64,000 bases of DNA from an uncultured Oscillospiraceae bacterium (GTDB lineage Bacteria > Bacillota > Clostridia > Oscillospirales > Oscillospiraceae): contig CAAFLG010000049.1 in NCBI GenBank assembly GCA_900763705.1, positions 21,758 through 85,757 on the forward strand, written 5' to 3'. The notes under the pieces were generated by a model. It worked only from the letters and a program-made list of their open reading frames with translations, was not told where the DNA came from and searched no databases. The position numbers and the translations under genes were made by a program. Of this stretch, positions 49,993 to 58,499 are shown one piece after another. Each line of letters begins with the position of its first letter. Position 1 is the stretch's first letter.

Positions 49993-51363
49993 ATGAAAAA
50001 ACACCGTCTGCTGTCACTTTTTTTGTCCTTTGCCCTGCTGCTCCCGCTCTTCGCTTCCTTCAGCGCCGATGCGTATGAGGACTTCGACCTTGACGCGAAG
50101 GCCGGTCTTCTCATCGAGGCCGACACGGGAGAAATTTTATATGAGAAAAACGCTCACCAGGAGAACTACCCCGCGTCGCTCACGAAGATCATGACCGCGC
50201 TGCTCGTCTTCGAGGCCATCGACGAGGGGAAGCTCTCGCTCTCCGACTCCGTCACCGCGACGGAATCGGCCTTTGAGGGCCTTGCGAGCGACGGCAGCAC
50301 CGCGGACATCGTCCCCGGCGAGACGATGACGGTCGAACAGCTGCTCAACTGCATGCTCATCGTTTCGGCGAACGAGACGTGCAACATCCTCGGCGAGTAC
50401 ATCAGTGGCTCGGTCGAGGCCTTCGTTGCGCGCATGAACGAGCGCGCATCGGAGCTCGGCTGCGAGCACACCCACTTTGCCAACGCAACGGGCCTGCACA
50501 ACTCCCAGCACTATACGACCGCGTGGGATCTCTACCTCATCACGCGCGAGGCGATGAAGCACGAAAAGTTCATGGAGATCTGCAATTCCAAGAGCTATAC
50601 CGTGCCCGCCACCAACATGACCGAAAAGCCGCGCGAGCTGCACTCAACGAACTTTCTCATCTCCAACTGGCGCGCCCGCGGCTATGTTTACCGCGATGCG
50701 CAGGGCATCAAGACCGGCTCCACGCCCGAGGCGGGCTACTGTCTCATTTCCTCGGCCGTGCGCGGCAGCCGCCATATGATCAGCGTGGTGCTGGGCGCAG
50801 AGCGCGTGACGCTCGAGGACGGCGTGACCATCCAGACGCGCAGCTTCTCGGAAACCTCGCGCATGTTCGACTGGGGCTTTGATAATTTTACCCGGCGCGA
50901 CATTCTCTCCTCCGCCGATCTCATTCAGGAGGTCCCCGTCGCGCTCTCGAGCGAGGCGAGCTATGTTTCGACCCACGCCGCGGAGGATCTCTCCTGCCTG
51001 CTGCCCAACAACATCGAGCCCGAGGATCTCGAGCGCACCGTGACGCTCAAAAGCGAGACGGTCGACGCGCCCGTTGCGGCGGGCGACGTGCTCGGCACGC
51101 TGACGCTCTCTTACAAGGACACGGTCTACGGCGAAACGGAGCTTCTCGCGCTCAACGATGTGTCGGCCTCATGGTTCCTCACGGCGCAGCGCAGGGTCGT
51201 CGACTTCTTCGCAAAGCCGCTCGTCAGGATCGTTTTTCTCCTGCTGGTACTGCTCATCGTGGCGCTTGTCGTTTACACGACGATGTTCTCCCGCCGCCGC
51301 AGATACGGACGCCGCCGCTACAGCAGAGCCGGCAGCGGCTACCGCGGCCGCAGAAGACGCTGA
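49993..51363 (+). CDS. dacF: D-alanyl-D-alanine carboxypeptidase (DacF/PBP5 type)
   Basis: A 456-residue penicillin-binding protein trimming the stem-peptide D-Ala. A signal peptide occupies 1-27. The active-site SLTK is at 62-65 (PASLTKIMTALL), the SAN motif at 125-127 and KTG at 240-242. A PBP5_C-like beta domain (about 290-385) follows, then a C-terminal transmembrane anchor near 412-432 and an Arg/Tyr/Gly-rich tail (RRRRYGRRRYS). GAGGTATATTTCC stands before ATG 49993, with weak ribosome site. Could be sporulation-specific, as DacF is in Bacillus, or the housekeeping enzyme. Confidence 0.9.
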   Translation: MKKHRLLSLFLSFALLLPLFASFSADAYEDFDLDAKAGLLIEADTGEILYEKNAHQENYPASLTKIMTALLVFEAIDEGKLSLSDSVTATESAFEGLASDGSTADIVPGETMTVEQLLNCMLIVSANETCNILGEYISGSVEAFVARMNERASELGCEHTHFANATGLHNSQHYTTAWDLYLITREAMKHEKFMEICNSKSYTVPATNMTEKPRELHSTNFLISNWRARGYVYRDAQGIKTGSTPEAGYCLISSAVRGSRHMISVVLGAERVTLEDGVTIQTRSFSETSRMFDWGFDNFTRRDILSSADLIQEVPVALSSEASYVSTHAAEDLSCLLPNNIEPEDLERTVTLKSETVDAPVAAGDVLGTLTLSYKDTVYGETELLALNDVSASWFLTAQRRVVDFFAKPLVRIVFLLLVLLIVALVVYTTMFSRRRRYGRRRYSRAGSGYRGRRRR

Positions 51364-51370
51364 TAAATGC

Positions 51371-51400
51371 AAAAAGGGACGCTTTTCGCGTCCCTTTTTT
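51371..51400 (+). terminator. Terminator of dacF
   Basis: A 12-bp stem AAAAAGGGACGC/GCGTCCCTTTTTT with a 5-nt loop. Confidence 0.92.
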
Positions 51401-51409
51401 ATGCCCTCT

Positions 51410-51865
51410 TCAGTGCGCCGTGACGGCAGCCCCGCTCTGCGGAAACTCCACAAAGCGGACGGAGTAGAGGTCGGCTGTGATGTAGGCGCTGCGCCCCGGA
51501 TGATAGATCGTGATATAGTCGCTGCCGACCTCCTGCAGCGTCCCGGTGGCCACGACTGTATTCTGCGAGCCGACGAGAAAGCTGACGATAACCGGCCGGC
51601 CGATGTTGCGCGCAAGCATTCCCTTCCACGAATTGTAGCCCATTTTGTCGACGGTCTGCACCTCTTCGATCTTGTCGGGCGAGGGGCGGAAGTGTCCGTT
51701 CGCGCCGCCCGCCGGCACGATCACCGCAGCGCCCGTCGGGCCTGTCAGCATTTCCTCATAGCCGAGGCTTATCTCGCTGCCCTTTTGCTGCTGCGCGCCC
51801 GCCGCTGCGGGCACGGCCGTCATCTGCTCGTAAAGGCAGGGTACGTTTTTCCCCATCTGCGTCAT
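51410..51865 (-). CDS. gerQ: Spore-coat protein GerQ-like
   Basis: A 151-residue protein. The N-terminal half is low-complexity (VPAAAGAQQQKGSE, GPTGAAVIVPAGG). The C-terminal half WKGMLARNIGRPVIVSFLVG, then GTLQEVGSDYITIYHPGRS and TADLYSVRFVEFP, resembles the GerQ fold. In Bacillus, GerQ is a coat protein needed to localise the cortex-lytic enzyme CwlJ. The CwlJ-like gene lies 45 bp upstream on the same strand, which supports the assignment although the sequence match is moderate. GGGAGAGGAAACT is upstream of the ATG. Confidence 0.7.
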   Translation of the reverse strand: MTQMGKNVPCLYEQMTAVPAAAGAQQQKGSEISLGYEEMLTGPTGAAVIVPAGGANGHFRPSPDKIEEVQTVDKMGYNSWKGMLARNIGRPVIVSFLVGSQNTVVATGTLQEVGSDYITIYHPGRSAYITADLYSVRFVEFPQSGAAVTAH

Positions 51866-51910
51866 AGTTTCCTCTCCCTTTCCATTTTGATGCGCTGCGC
51901 CGAAGGCGCT

Positions 51911-52351
51911 TTATGTGCTGTAGTACGCCGCGGTGGGGGCATAAAAGCAGTGGTCGCCGATGCGCATGACGAATACCCCCACGCCGGAGGGAAAGTTCGC
52001 CCGGCAGGACGGCGAAAAGGGGTTAAAAAACCACATCGCCTCGCCAAGACCCGAAAGCCGGTTGCCCGCGATGGCCCAGTCGGCGATCTCATAGTGAATG
52101 TCCGTCGGACGCATATTGTAGATGTTCTGCGGGTTGTAGCTGCCGCGCTCCACCTCGCTCGCGCAGACGAACTGCCCCGGCTGGAAGATGATCTTGCGGA
52201 TGCTGCCCTGCCCCACGCGCGCGTATTCCCCACCCGAGGCGCGCACGCGGTTCATCACCACGCCCGCCACCGCCTTCATGCCGTTTTCGCCCTCGCCGCC
52301 CGCCTCACATTCGATGAGCCGCGCGAGCAGATCGCGGTCGGAATAAGCCAT
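51911..52351 (-). CDS. cwlJ: Spore cortex-lytic enzyme CwlJ-like
   Basis: A 146-residue hydrolase of the SleB/CwlJ family (Hydrolase_2) acting on cortex peptidoglycan at germination. DLLARLIECEAGGEGENGMK carries the catalytic Glu, followed by AVAGVVMNRV, QPGQFVCA and a C-terminal GDHCFYAPTA. There is no signal peptide, as in Bacillus CwlJ, which enters the coat from the mother cell. The start at 52351 (MAYSDRD) is chosen because GGGAGG is 8 nt upstream; the frame opens at 52369. Forms a pair with the GerQ-like gene. Confidence 0.9.
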   Translation of the reverse strand: MAYSDRDLLARLIECEAGGEGENGMKAVAGVVMNRVRASGGEYARVGQGSIRKIIFQPGQFVCASEVERGSYNPQNIYNMRPTDIHYEIADWAIAGNRLSGLGEAMWFFNPFSPSCRANFPSGVGVFVMRIGDHCFYAPTAAYYST

Positions 52352-52425
52352 ATCCATCGCCTCCCCCATTTTCTCTTCCCCGCCAGTCTATGCGCGCGGG
52401 AACTGCGGGGTCACAAAGAAAGAAA

Positions 52426-52460
52426 AAGAGCGACGCAGGCATTTTGCCTGCGTCGCTCTT
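52426..52460. terminator. Terminator of the spoIIIE/ftsK gene
   Basis: A 16-bp perfect stem AAGAGCGACGCAGGCA/TGCCTGCGTCGCTCTT with a 3-nt loop. On the minus strand it is followed by TTTCTTTCTTT. Confidence 0.88.
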
Positions 52461-52468
52461 ATCGTTTT

Positions 52469-55099
52469 TTACGCTTCATCCTCCGGTGGCGGCAGCTCCC
52501 CCTCCTCGGGCGGGGTGAGGCCGTAGGCGCCCTTCATCTTGAGCGCGAGCCACTGCTCCTTCGTGATGAGGATCTGGCGGGGCTTCGAGCCTTCAAAGGG
52601 GCCGACGATGCCGCGCGTTTCCATCTCGTCGACGATGCGCGCGGCGCGCGAATAGCCGAGCTTTAAGCGGCGCTGGAGCATCGAAACAGAGGCCTGCCCC
52701 GTCTCCATCACCACGTCGATCGCGGCGGGCAGCATCTCGTCGCCCTCGTCGACGGCGCTCTGCTCGCTCGGGGCATTTCCGCCGCTCTTGGCGTTGCCCT
52801 TTTCCTTCTCGGCAACGGCGGCGTTGATCTTGTCGATGACGGATTCATCGTAATCCGTCTCGCCGTTTTCCTTGACGAAGTTGACAACGCGCTCGATCTC
52901 CTCGCTCGAGATGAAGCAGCCCTGCACGCGCTTGGGCTTGCCCTCGCCGAGCGGGGCATAGAGCATATCGCCGCGGCCGACGAGCTTTTCCGCGCCCGCG
53001 GTATCGAGAATGATGCGCGATTCCATTGCCGAGGCGACCGCAAAGGCGATGCGGCTCGGGATGTTGGCCTTCATCAGACCCGTGATGACGTCGGCAGAGG
53101 GTCGCTGCGTTGCGATGACAAGGTGCATCCCCGCGGCGCGGCCCATCTGCGCCACGCGGCAGATCGACTCTTCGACCTCCTTGGCCGCAACGAGCATCAG
53201 ATCGGCCAGCTCGTCGATGACGACGACAACGCTCGGCAGCTTCTTGAGCGTTTCGTCCGTTTCCGCCACCTTATTGTAGGAGGCAAGGTCCTTGACATTG
53301 TGCTCGGAGAAGATCTTGTAGCGCTTCATCATCTCGTAGACCGCCCATTGCAGCGCGCCCGCGGCCTTTTTCGGGTCGGTGACGACGGGGATGAGCAGGT
53401 GCGGGATGCCGTTGTAGGGTGCAAGCTCGACCATCTTCGGGTCGACCATGATGAAGCGGACCTCCTCGGGCGTCGACTTATAAAGCATCGAAACGATGAG
53501 CGAGTTTGTGCAGACGGACTTACCGGAGCCCGTCGTACCGGCGATGAGCACGTGCGGCAGCTTCGAGATATTGCCGATGATGTTCCGGCCGCTGATGTCC
53601 TTGCCGACAGCGAAGGCCGTGGTGGAGGGATGCTGCGTGAACTCGCGCGACTCGAGCACCGTGCGGATGGCGACGGGCGAAACGAGCTTGTTCGGCACCT
53701 CGATGCCGACGACGGAGATCTTATCGGGGATGGGGGCGATGCGCACGCCGCTCGCGCCGAGCGCGAGGGCGATATCATCCTGCAAGTTAGTGATCTTCGA
53801 GAGCTTTACGCCCTGGCTGAGCGTGAACTCATAGCGCGTGACGGACGGGCCGCGCACCACATCGCCGGGCTGGGCGTCCACGCCGAAGCTCGTGAGCGTC
53901 TGGGCGAGGCGGCGGGAGTTGTTGCGCAGCTCCGCGCCCGCTTCGGCGGCGTTCGTCATGCCGCCCTCTTTGAGCAGCGTGATGGGCGGATACTGATAGG
54001 CGGGCGGCTCGGGCTGATCGCCGCCGGTCTCGATCTCGCGCGTGACCTCCTCGCGCGCGGCGTCGACCTCCGCGCGGCGGAGCTTATCTTCCTGCTTGTC
54101 CGTAAGGACGGTGGGCGCGGCAGCCGCGCTCGCCGGGACCGGCGGCACGCTCACGCTTGCAGCGGGCACGACAGGTGCGGGCGCGACAGGCGCGCTGACG
54201 GAAGTCCCCTGCGGCATGTCAAAGGGCGGCAGGTCAAAGTCATCCGTGTGCGCCGCAGGGGTGGTCTTCGCCGCGGACGGCTGCACCGCGTCCTGTGCAG
54301 GCGCTTCACCGGGGGCAAAGAGCTCGTCAGGGCTCTTGATGCCCTCGGACTTCTTGCGGAAAAAGCCGCCCGAGGCGTTTTTCTTCACAGCGCGCTCCTC
54401 GCCGTCGAGCGGGATATCGATCGCGCTCGCGCGCGGGGCGCTCTGCCGCGCTGTGCGCTCTGAGCGCTGCGGCGGCAGCTCCTCCGGTTCGTAGGGCACG
54501 CGCTCATGCGAGCGCACCGCCTCGATCACGGCGGCGGGCGTGAGGCGGAATGCCATCATCAAAAAGGCAACAAAGAGCACGACGAGCAGGATCATCGCCA
54601 GCACTTTTTTCACCAGCAGCACCAGCAGGATCGCAAGCGACGCGGACACCGCGCCGCCCGAGGCAAGCTCGTTCCCGCTCGTCCACAGGAGCTTCAAAAT
54701 GCCGTCCATCGCGGCGTACTCCTCCCGGCAGAGCGCAATGTGCATGATCGCGCCGAAGACAACGGGCATGAGCAGCGCGCCAGTCAGGCACGAGGCAACA
54801 TTGCGCCCGCGGTGGAAAAGCAGGATGTAGCTCCCCAGCAGCAGCACCGGCGCGACAAGATAGTACCCCCAGCCAAAGAGCGAGCGGCACAGCCTTGCGG
54901 GCTGATCGAGCAGCCACGCCCCCGACTGAAAATAGCTGAAGGCAATACACAGCGCCAGCACCAGAAGGATCGCGCCCGTGACCTCGCGGCGGATGGGCCG
55001 CTTCTGCTGCTTTTTTGCCGTGCGCTTGCCGCCGCCCGAGGAGCGGGACGAGGACGTCGTTTTCTTTTTTGTTGTGGTGGTCTTCTTCTGTTGTGCCAT
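52469..55099 (-). CDS. spoIIIE: DNA translocase FtsK/SpoIIIE
   Basis: An 876-residue DNA pump. A basic N-terminus is followed by four or five membrane segments (about 40-190), a long Pro/Ala linker (about 200-370) and the RecA-like motor. The motor has Walker A AGTTGSGKSVCTN (near 518), Walker B VVVIDELADLMLV and the gamma DNA-orienting winged helix (ASVSMLQRRLKLGYSRAARI). It moves chromosomes across the division or sporulation septum. Only one FtsK-type gene is in the window, so the SpoIIIE role is inferred from the organism type. Confidence 0.95.
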   Translation of the reverse strand: MAQQKKTTTTKKKTTSSSRSSGGGKRTAKKQQKRPIRREVTGAILLVLALCIAFSYFQSGAWLLDQPARLCRSLFGWGYYLVAPVLLLGSYILLFHRGRNVASCLTGALLMPVVFGAIMHIALCREEYAAMDGILKLLWTSGNELASGGAVSASLAILLVLLVKKVLAMILLVVLFVAFLMMAFRLTPAAVIEAVRSHERVPYEPEELPPQRSERTARQSAPRASAIDIPLDGEERAVKKNASGGFFRKKSEGIKSPDELFAPGEAPAQDAVQPSAAKTTPAAHTDDFDLPPFDMPQGTSVSAPVAPAPVVPAASVSVPPVPASAAAAPTVLTDKQEDKLRRAEVDAAREEVTREIETGGDQPEPPAYQYPPITLLKEGGMTNAAEAGAELRNNSRRLAQTLTSFGVDAQPGDVVRGPSVTRYEFTLSQGVKLSKITNLQDDIALALGASGVRIAPIPDKISVVGIEVPNKLVSPVAIRTVLESREFTQHPSTTAFAVGKDISGRNIIGNISKLPHVLIAGTTGSGKSVCTNSLIVSMLYKSTPEEVRFIMVDPKMVELAPYNGIPHLLIPVVTDPKKAAGALQWAVYEMMKRYKIFSEHNVKDLASYNKVAETDETLKKLPSVVVVIDELADLMLVAAKEVEESICRVAQMGRAAGMHLVIATQRPSADVITGLMKANIPSRIAFAVASAMESRIILDTAGAEKLVGRGDMLYAPLGEGKPKRVQGCFISSEEIERVVNFVKENGETDYDESVIDKINAAVAEKEKGNAKSGGNAPSEQSAVDEGDEMLPAAIDVVMETGQASVSMLQRRLKLGYSRAARIVDEMETRGIVGPFEGSKPRQILITKEQWLALKMKGAYGLTPPEEGELPPPEDEA

Positions 55100-55119
55100 G
55101 ATCTACCTCAATCTAAAAA

Positions 55120-55959
55120 TCAATGCAGAACGGTGAGTACCAGCGTCAGTGCGCCGACAGCCCAGCAGTAGTAGGCGAACGCGCCGAAGCGCCCCTTTTC
55201 GGCAATGTAGCGCAGCAGACGGATGCAGGCATAGCCCGACACCGCTGCCACCGCGACACCCACGAGATAGGCCGGCACGCTCGCCCAGTCGATACCCGCG
55301 TCGATCGCGTCCTTGAGCGAGAGAATGTTCGCGCCGATCACCGCGGGAATGGAGAGGAGGAAGGCAAAGCGCACGGCAAACTTGCGCTCAAAGCCCGCAA
55401 AGCAGCCGGTCGTGATCGTCATGCCCGAGCGCGAGATGCCCGGGCAGAGCGCGACGGCCTGCCCCAGACCGACGAGCAGCGCATCGAGCAGCGTGGCGGT
55501 CTTCTCGGTTTTCCGGCCATGGCGCACGCGGTCGCTCACAAAGAGCAGGATGCCCGTGAAGATCAGCGCACCGCCGATGAAGTACATATTATCACCGAGG
55601 GAAGAGAAAAAGTGGCGAAACGGCACCATGACAAAAAGCGGCAGTGTGCCCACGATGATGAGCAGGATGAGCCGCCGCGCGGGCGGGACGGGGTTGGGCG
55701 TCGAGTGGTGGGCAAGGTCGCCGATGCCGGCAAAAAACTCCACGATCATATCGCGGATATCGTCCCAGTAGGCGATGAACACCGCGACGAGCGTGCCGAG
55801 GTGCAGCAGCACATCGAAAAATCCAGGCACGTTGCTCGCGCCCTGCAAATTCAGCAGTTGCTCGGCAATGGCAAGGTGACCGGAGGACGAAACGGGCAGA
55901 AATTCCGTCACACCCTGCACAAGGCCGAGAAGAACAGCAGTCAAGTAAGACATGGTCAT
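55120..55959 (-). CDS. uppP: Undecaprenyl-diphosphatase UppP (BacA)
   Basis: A 279-residue membrane phosphatase recycling undecaprenyl diphosphate, the lipid carrier of peptidoglycan synthesis. The motifs GVTEFLPVSSSGHLAI (about 16-31; E19, S23-S25, H28) and ALCPGISRSGMTI (about 170) form the active site. About eight membrane segments are predicted. Confers bacitracin tolerance when abundant. It lies 20 bp upstream of spoIIIE/ftsK on the same strand. Confidence 0.96.
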   Translation of the reverse strand: MTMSYLTAVLLGLVQGVTEFLPVSSSGHLAIAEQLLNLQGASNVPGFFDVLLHLGTLVAVFIAYWDDIRDMIVEFFAGIGDLAHHSTPNPVPPARRLILLIIVGTLPLFVMVPFRHFFSSLGDNMYFIGGALIFTGILLFVSDRVRHGRKTEKTATLLDALLVGLGQAVALCPGISRSGMTITTGCFAGFERKFAVRFAFLLSIPAVIGANILSLKDAIDAGIDWASVPAYLVGVAVAAVSGYACIRLLRYIAEKGRFGAFAYYCWAVGALTLVLTVLH

Positions 55960-56087
55960 TTAGCTCCTTAATTTTGATCTCTTGTCCTGAAAGGCAATAC
56001 TCTAACAGGATAATTATAGCACGCCTGTTTGCAAAATACCACCCCCGATCCCCATTTCTCCGTTTCTCCTGTTTTTTCGCCGCACTC

Positions 56088-56116
56088 TTGCGAAAAAGCA
56101 GCGGATATGCTATAGT
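56088..56116 (+). promoter_or_regulatory. Promoter of the TSCPD gene
   Basis: TTGCGA (56088-56093), a 17-bp spacer and TATAGT (56111-56116). Confidence 0.65.
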
Positions 56117-56156
56117 CATTGTGGTAATATTAGATCACATATAAGGAGATATCAAA

Positions 56157-56414
56157 ATGGTTTATCACTACCGCACCAAGGGCGTCTGCTCGCAGGAAAT
56201 GCACATTGAGCTGAACGACGACCACACCATCAAGAGCGTCAAGGTCATCGGCGGCTGCAACGGTAACCTCCAGGGCATTTCCCGCCTGGTCGAGGGCATG
56301 AAGGCTGAGGACGCGATCGCGCGGATGCGCGGCATTCGCTGCGGCTCGAAGAATACGTCCTGCCCCGACCAGCTCTCCATCGCGCTGACGGAGGCGCTGG
56401 CGCAGGAGAAGTAA
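56157..56414 (+). CDS. TSCPD domain-containing protein
   Basis: An 85-residue protein of the stand-alone TSCPD family (TIGR03905 type). CSQEMHIELNDDHTIKSVKV, GGCNGNLQGISRLVEGM and KNTSCPDQLSIALTEAL are diagnostic. The domain also occurs at the C-terminus of some ribonucleotide reductases. Four conserved cysteines suggest redox or metal binding. ATAAGGAGATATCAAA precedes the start. Single gene, function unknown. Confidence 0.92.
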   Translation: MVYHYRTKGVCSQEMHIELNDDHTIKSVKVIGGCNGNLQGISRLVEGMKAEDAIARMRGIRCGSKNTSCPDQLSIALTEALAQEK

Positions 56415-56461
56415 AGACAGGGAATCCTTCGCACGGTGGAATGAAAAACGCCGCGCGCGGC

Positions 56462-56490
56462 TGGACAAACCGCAGGGTTTCCTGTATAAT
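56462..56490 (+). promoter_or_regulatory. Promoter of the LysR-type regulator gene
   Basis: TGGACA (56462-56467), a 17-bp spacer and TATAAT (56485-56490). Confidence 0.7.
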
Positions 56491-56549
56491 CAGCAAATGA
56501 CATCGCATCGAGGCGACGGCACAGCCGACCATTACGACCGGGGGATCGC

Positions 56550-57476
56550 ATGGACATTGATATGGATATCAAAGAGCTGGAAGCGTTCGTCTACGTGGTG
56601 GAAAATTGCAGCTTTTCCCGCGCCGCAGAGCTGCTCCACCTGACGCAGCCGACCATCAGCTCGCACGTCTCCGCACTGGAGCGAAAACTGAATATCAAGC
56701 TCATTGTCCGCACGACGAAGGAGACTTACCCCTCCGACGCCGGCAAGCTGCTCTACAAGTATGCCAAGGAGATCCTACAAGTGCGCGAGAACGCAGCCAT
56801 CGCGCTGCGCAACTTCTCGCAGGAGATGAAGGGGACGATCTCCATCGCCGCCTCGACGGTGCCGAGCCAGTATTACCTGCCGCATCTTTTGCAGGACTTC
56901 CGCGAGCGGTATCCGGACATCACCTTCAACATCCAGATGGAGGACAGCCCCAAGGTTGTGGAGCTTGTCGCCACGCGCAGCGTGGAGATCGGCTTTTGCG
57001 GCACGATGGTCACGAGCCACAAGTGCGTGTATCAGGATTTTGCGAGCGATCCGATGGTGCTCATCACGCCCAACACGGAAAAATACCGTGCCTTCGCGCC
57101 CGATGCCTTCCCGATCGAGCAGATCCGCGAGGAAACGTTTATCAGCCGCGAAAAGGGCAGCGGCACCTATCAGGCGGGACGCGAGCTATTGAGTCAGTAC
57201 GGCATCGACATTGCCGCGCTGCGCACGGCGGTCGAGATCCGCTCGACCGAGAGCGTCAAGCAGATGGTCAGCGAGGGGCTGGGCATTGGCCTCATCGCAG
57301 AGAGCGCCGCGCAGGACTACCGTCAGTTCGGCAAGATCCTCGCCTTCCCCTTCCCCGACTCCACGTTCCGCCGCCGGCTCTATATCGTCAAGCACAAAAA
57401 CAGCATCCTCTCCCCCATCGCGCAGGTCTTTTACGACTATGCGCGCAAGGCGGGCAAACAGGCATCCGCACAGTAA
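56550..57476 (+). CDS. LysR-family transcriptional regulator
   Basis: A 308-residue regulator. The N-terminal winged helix has LEAFVYVVENCSFSRAAELL and LTQPTISSHVSALERKL. The substrate-binding domain begins GTISIAASTVPSQYYLPHLL and has two lobes. It resembles CysB/SelR-like members of Clostridia that regulate sulfur or selenium genes, but no such target lies beside it. GGGGGATCGC precedes ATG 56550; an in-frame ATG at 56562 is alternative. Followed by a terminator, then the Crp/Fnr gene. Confidence 0.9.
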   Translation: MDIDMDIKELEAFVYVVENCSFSRAAELLHLTQPTISSHVSALERKLNIKLIVRTTKETYPSDAGKLLYKYAKEILQVRENAAIALRNFSQEMKGTISIAASTVPSQYYLPHLLQDFRERYPDITFNIQMEDSPKVVELVATRSVEIGFCGTMVTSHKCVYQDFASDPMVLITPNTEKYRAFAPDAFPIEQIREETFISREKGSGTYQAGRELLSQYGIDIAALRTAVEIRSTESVKQMVSEGLGIGLIAESAAQDYRQFGKILAFPFPDSTFRRRLYIVKHKNSILSPIAQVFYDYARKAGKQASAQ

Positions 57477-57508
57477 GGGTCTCACAGCCCGGCTGCGGAT
57501 GCTTTTTT
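57462..57508 (+). terminator. Terminator of the LysR gene
   Basis: A 9-bp stem GCATCCGCA/TGCGGATGC overlapping the last codons, with a long 23-nt loop, then six T. Confidence 0.7.
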
Positions 57509-57525
57509 GCTTTCTGCCCACAAGA

Positions 57526-57602
57526 TTGCCTTGCAAATGGCAATTTTCACGACAAATTTTCACGAACTTGTCATTTACATTCTTCGGTCGATGGTATATG
57601 AT
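57526..57602 (+). promoter_or_regulatory. Promoter and repeated elements upstream of the Crp/Fnr gene
   Basis: Promoter TTTACA (57574-57579), a 17-bp spacer and TATGAT (57597-57602). Upstream lie the dyad TTGCC-N8-GGCAA (57526-57543) and two AATTTTCACGA direct repeats (57542-57552 and 57555-57565). Autoregulation is possible. Confidence 0.45.
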
Positions 57603-57666
57603 AAGGCAATAGACCAATGGCCGTGCTGCACCGCTAAAGTGCCGCAGCCGCAACGGAGGGGATCGG

Positions 57667-58311
57667 ATGGACTGCCGGGATTCGGCTCTTTTCGCAGGCG
57701 TAGACGAGCAGTCCTGCCGGAATATGCTCACGTGCTTCGGCGCATATGAGCGCCGCTTCACCGCGGGGCAGACCATCCTCGTCTGCGGCGAGCAGCAGGA
57801 GATGATCGGCGTGCTGCTCTCGGGCAGCGCCGAGCTTGTCCGCCTGCATCCGGACGGGAGCCGCACGGTGCTCGAAACGATGGACGAGGGCAGCGTTTTC
57901 GGCGAGGAGCTGGCCTTCACCGGCTTTTGCGACGGCAGTGCCGTCATCGCCTGCCGCGAAGACTGCCGCATCCTCTTCATGCGCTACGATCAGATCACCA
58001 AGCGGTGCGAAAACGCCTGCGACTGCCATTCTCAGGTCGTAACGAATCTCTTCCGCCTGCTCTCGCGCAAATCCCTGCACCTCAGCCAGCGCATCGAGGT
58101 GCTTTCCTGCCGGTCCATCCGCGAAAAGCTGCTGTGCTTTTTCCACCAGCAGGCCGATCTCAACGGCAGCAGGAGCTTCTCCCTCCCCTTCTCGCTCAGC
58201 GCGCTTGCCGAATACATCAGCGCCGATCGCAGCGCCATGATGCGCGAGCTCAAAAAGCTGCGCGAGGAGAACATCGTCCGCACGGAAGGCCACAGCGTGA
58301 CGCTGCTTTAG
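57667..58311 (+). CDS. Crp/Fnr-family transcriptional regulator
   Basis: A 214-residue regulator. A cyclic-nucleotide-like beta barrel spans about 10-115 (GQTILVCGEQQEMIGVLLSG, GSVFGEELAFTG), then a long dimer helix and a C-terminal winged helix (LSALAEYISADRSAMMRELK). The Cys-rich stretch CENACDC near 118-124 and others might hold a metal or redox centre, but no FNR-type N-terminal cluster is present. GGAGGGGATCGG precedes the ATG. Immediately upstream of nfnAB, which carries a matching dyad in its promoter. Probable target is nfnAB, inferred from position. Confidence 0.9.
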   Translation: MDCRDSALFAGVDEQSCRNMLTCFGAYERRFTAGQTILVCGEQQEMIGVLLSGSAELVRLHPDGSRTVLETMDEGSVFGEELAFTGFCDGSAVIACREDCRILFMRYDQITKRCENACDCHSQVVTNLFRLLSRKSLHLSQRIEVLSCRSIREKLLCFFHQQADLNGSRSFSLPFSLSALAEYISADRSAMMRELKKLREENIVRTEGHSVTLL

Positions 58312-58343
58312 TTTTTTGCAAATATCACTTTATTCTTTATAAA

Positions 58344-58409
58344 TGCAAGTTTTCTTGCAGGAAGACAGGCTGCGCGTCCGTTGACGCAAGAAAACTTTCA
58401 TGATATAGT
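58344..58409 (+). promoter_or_regulatory. nfnAB promoter with Crp/Fnr-type dyad
   Basis: Promoter TTGACG (58381-58386), a 17-bp spacer and TATAGT (58404-58409). A perfect palindrome TGCAAGTTTTCTTGCA (58344-58359) is centred about 64 bp before the predicted start, the class I activator position. Its half AAGTTTTCTTGC returns inverted at 58386-58397, inside the promoter. Confidence 0.6.
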
Positions 58410-58499
58410 ATTCCCTAACATCCCCGGCATTGCGCCCTGCAATCCCGCTGCGCCGAAACCCGGCGCGGCGTTGAATCTCACACAAAAAGGAGAATCTTC

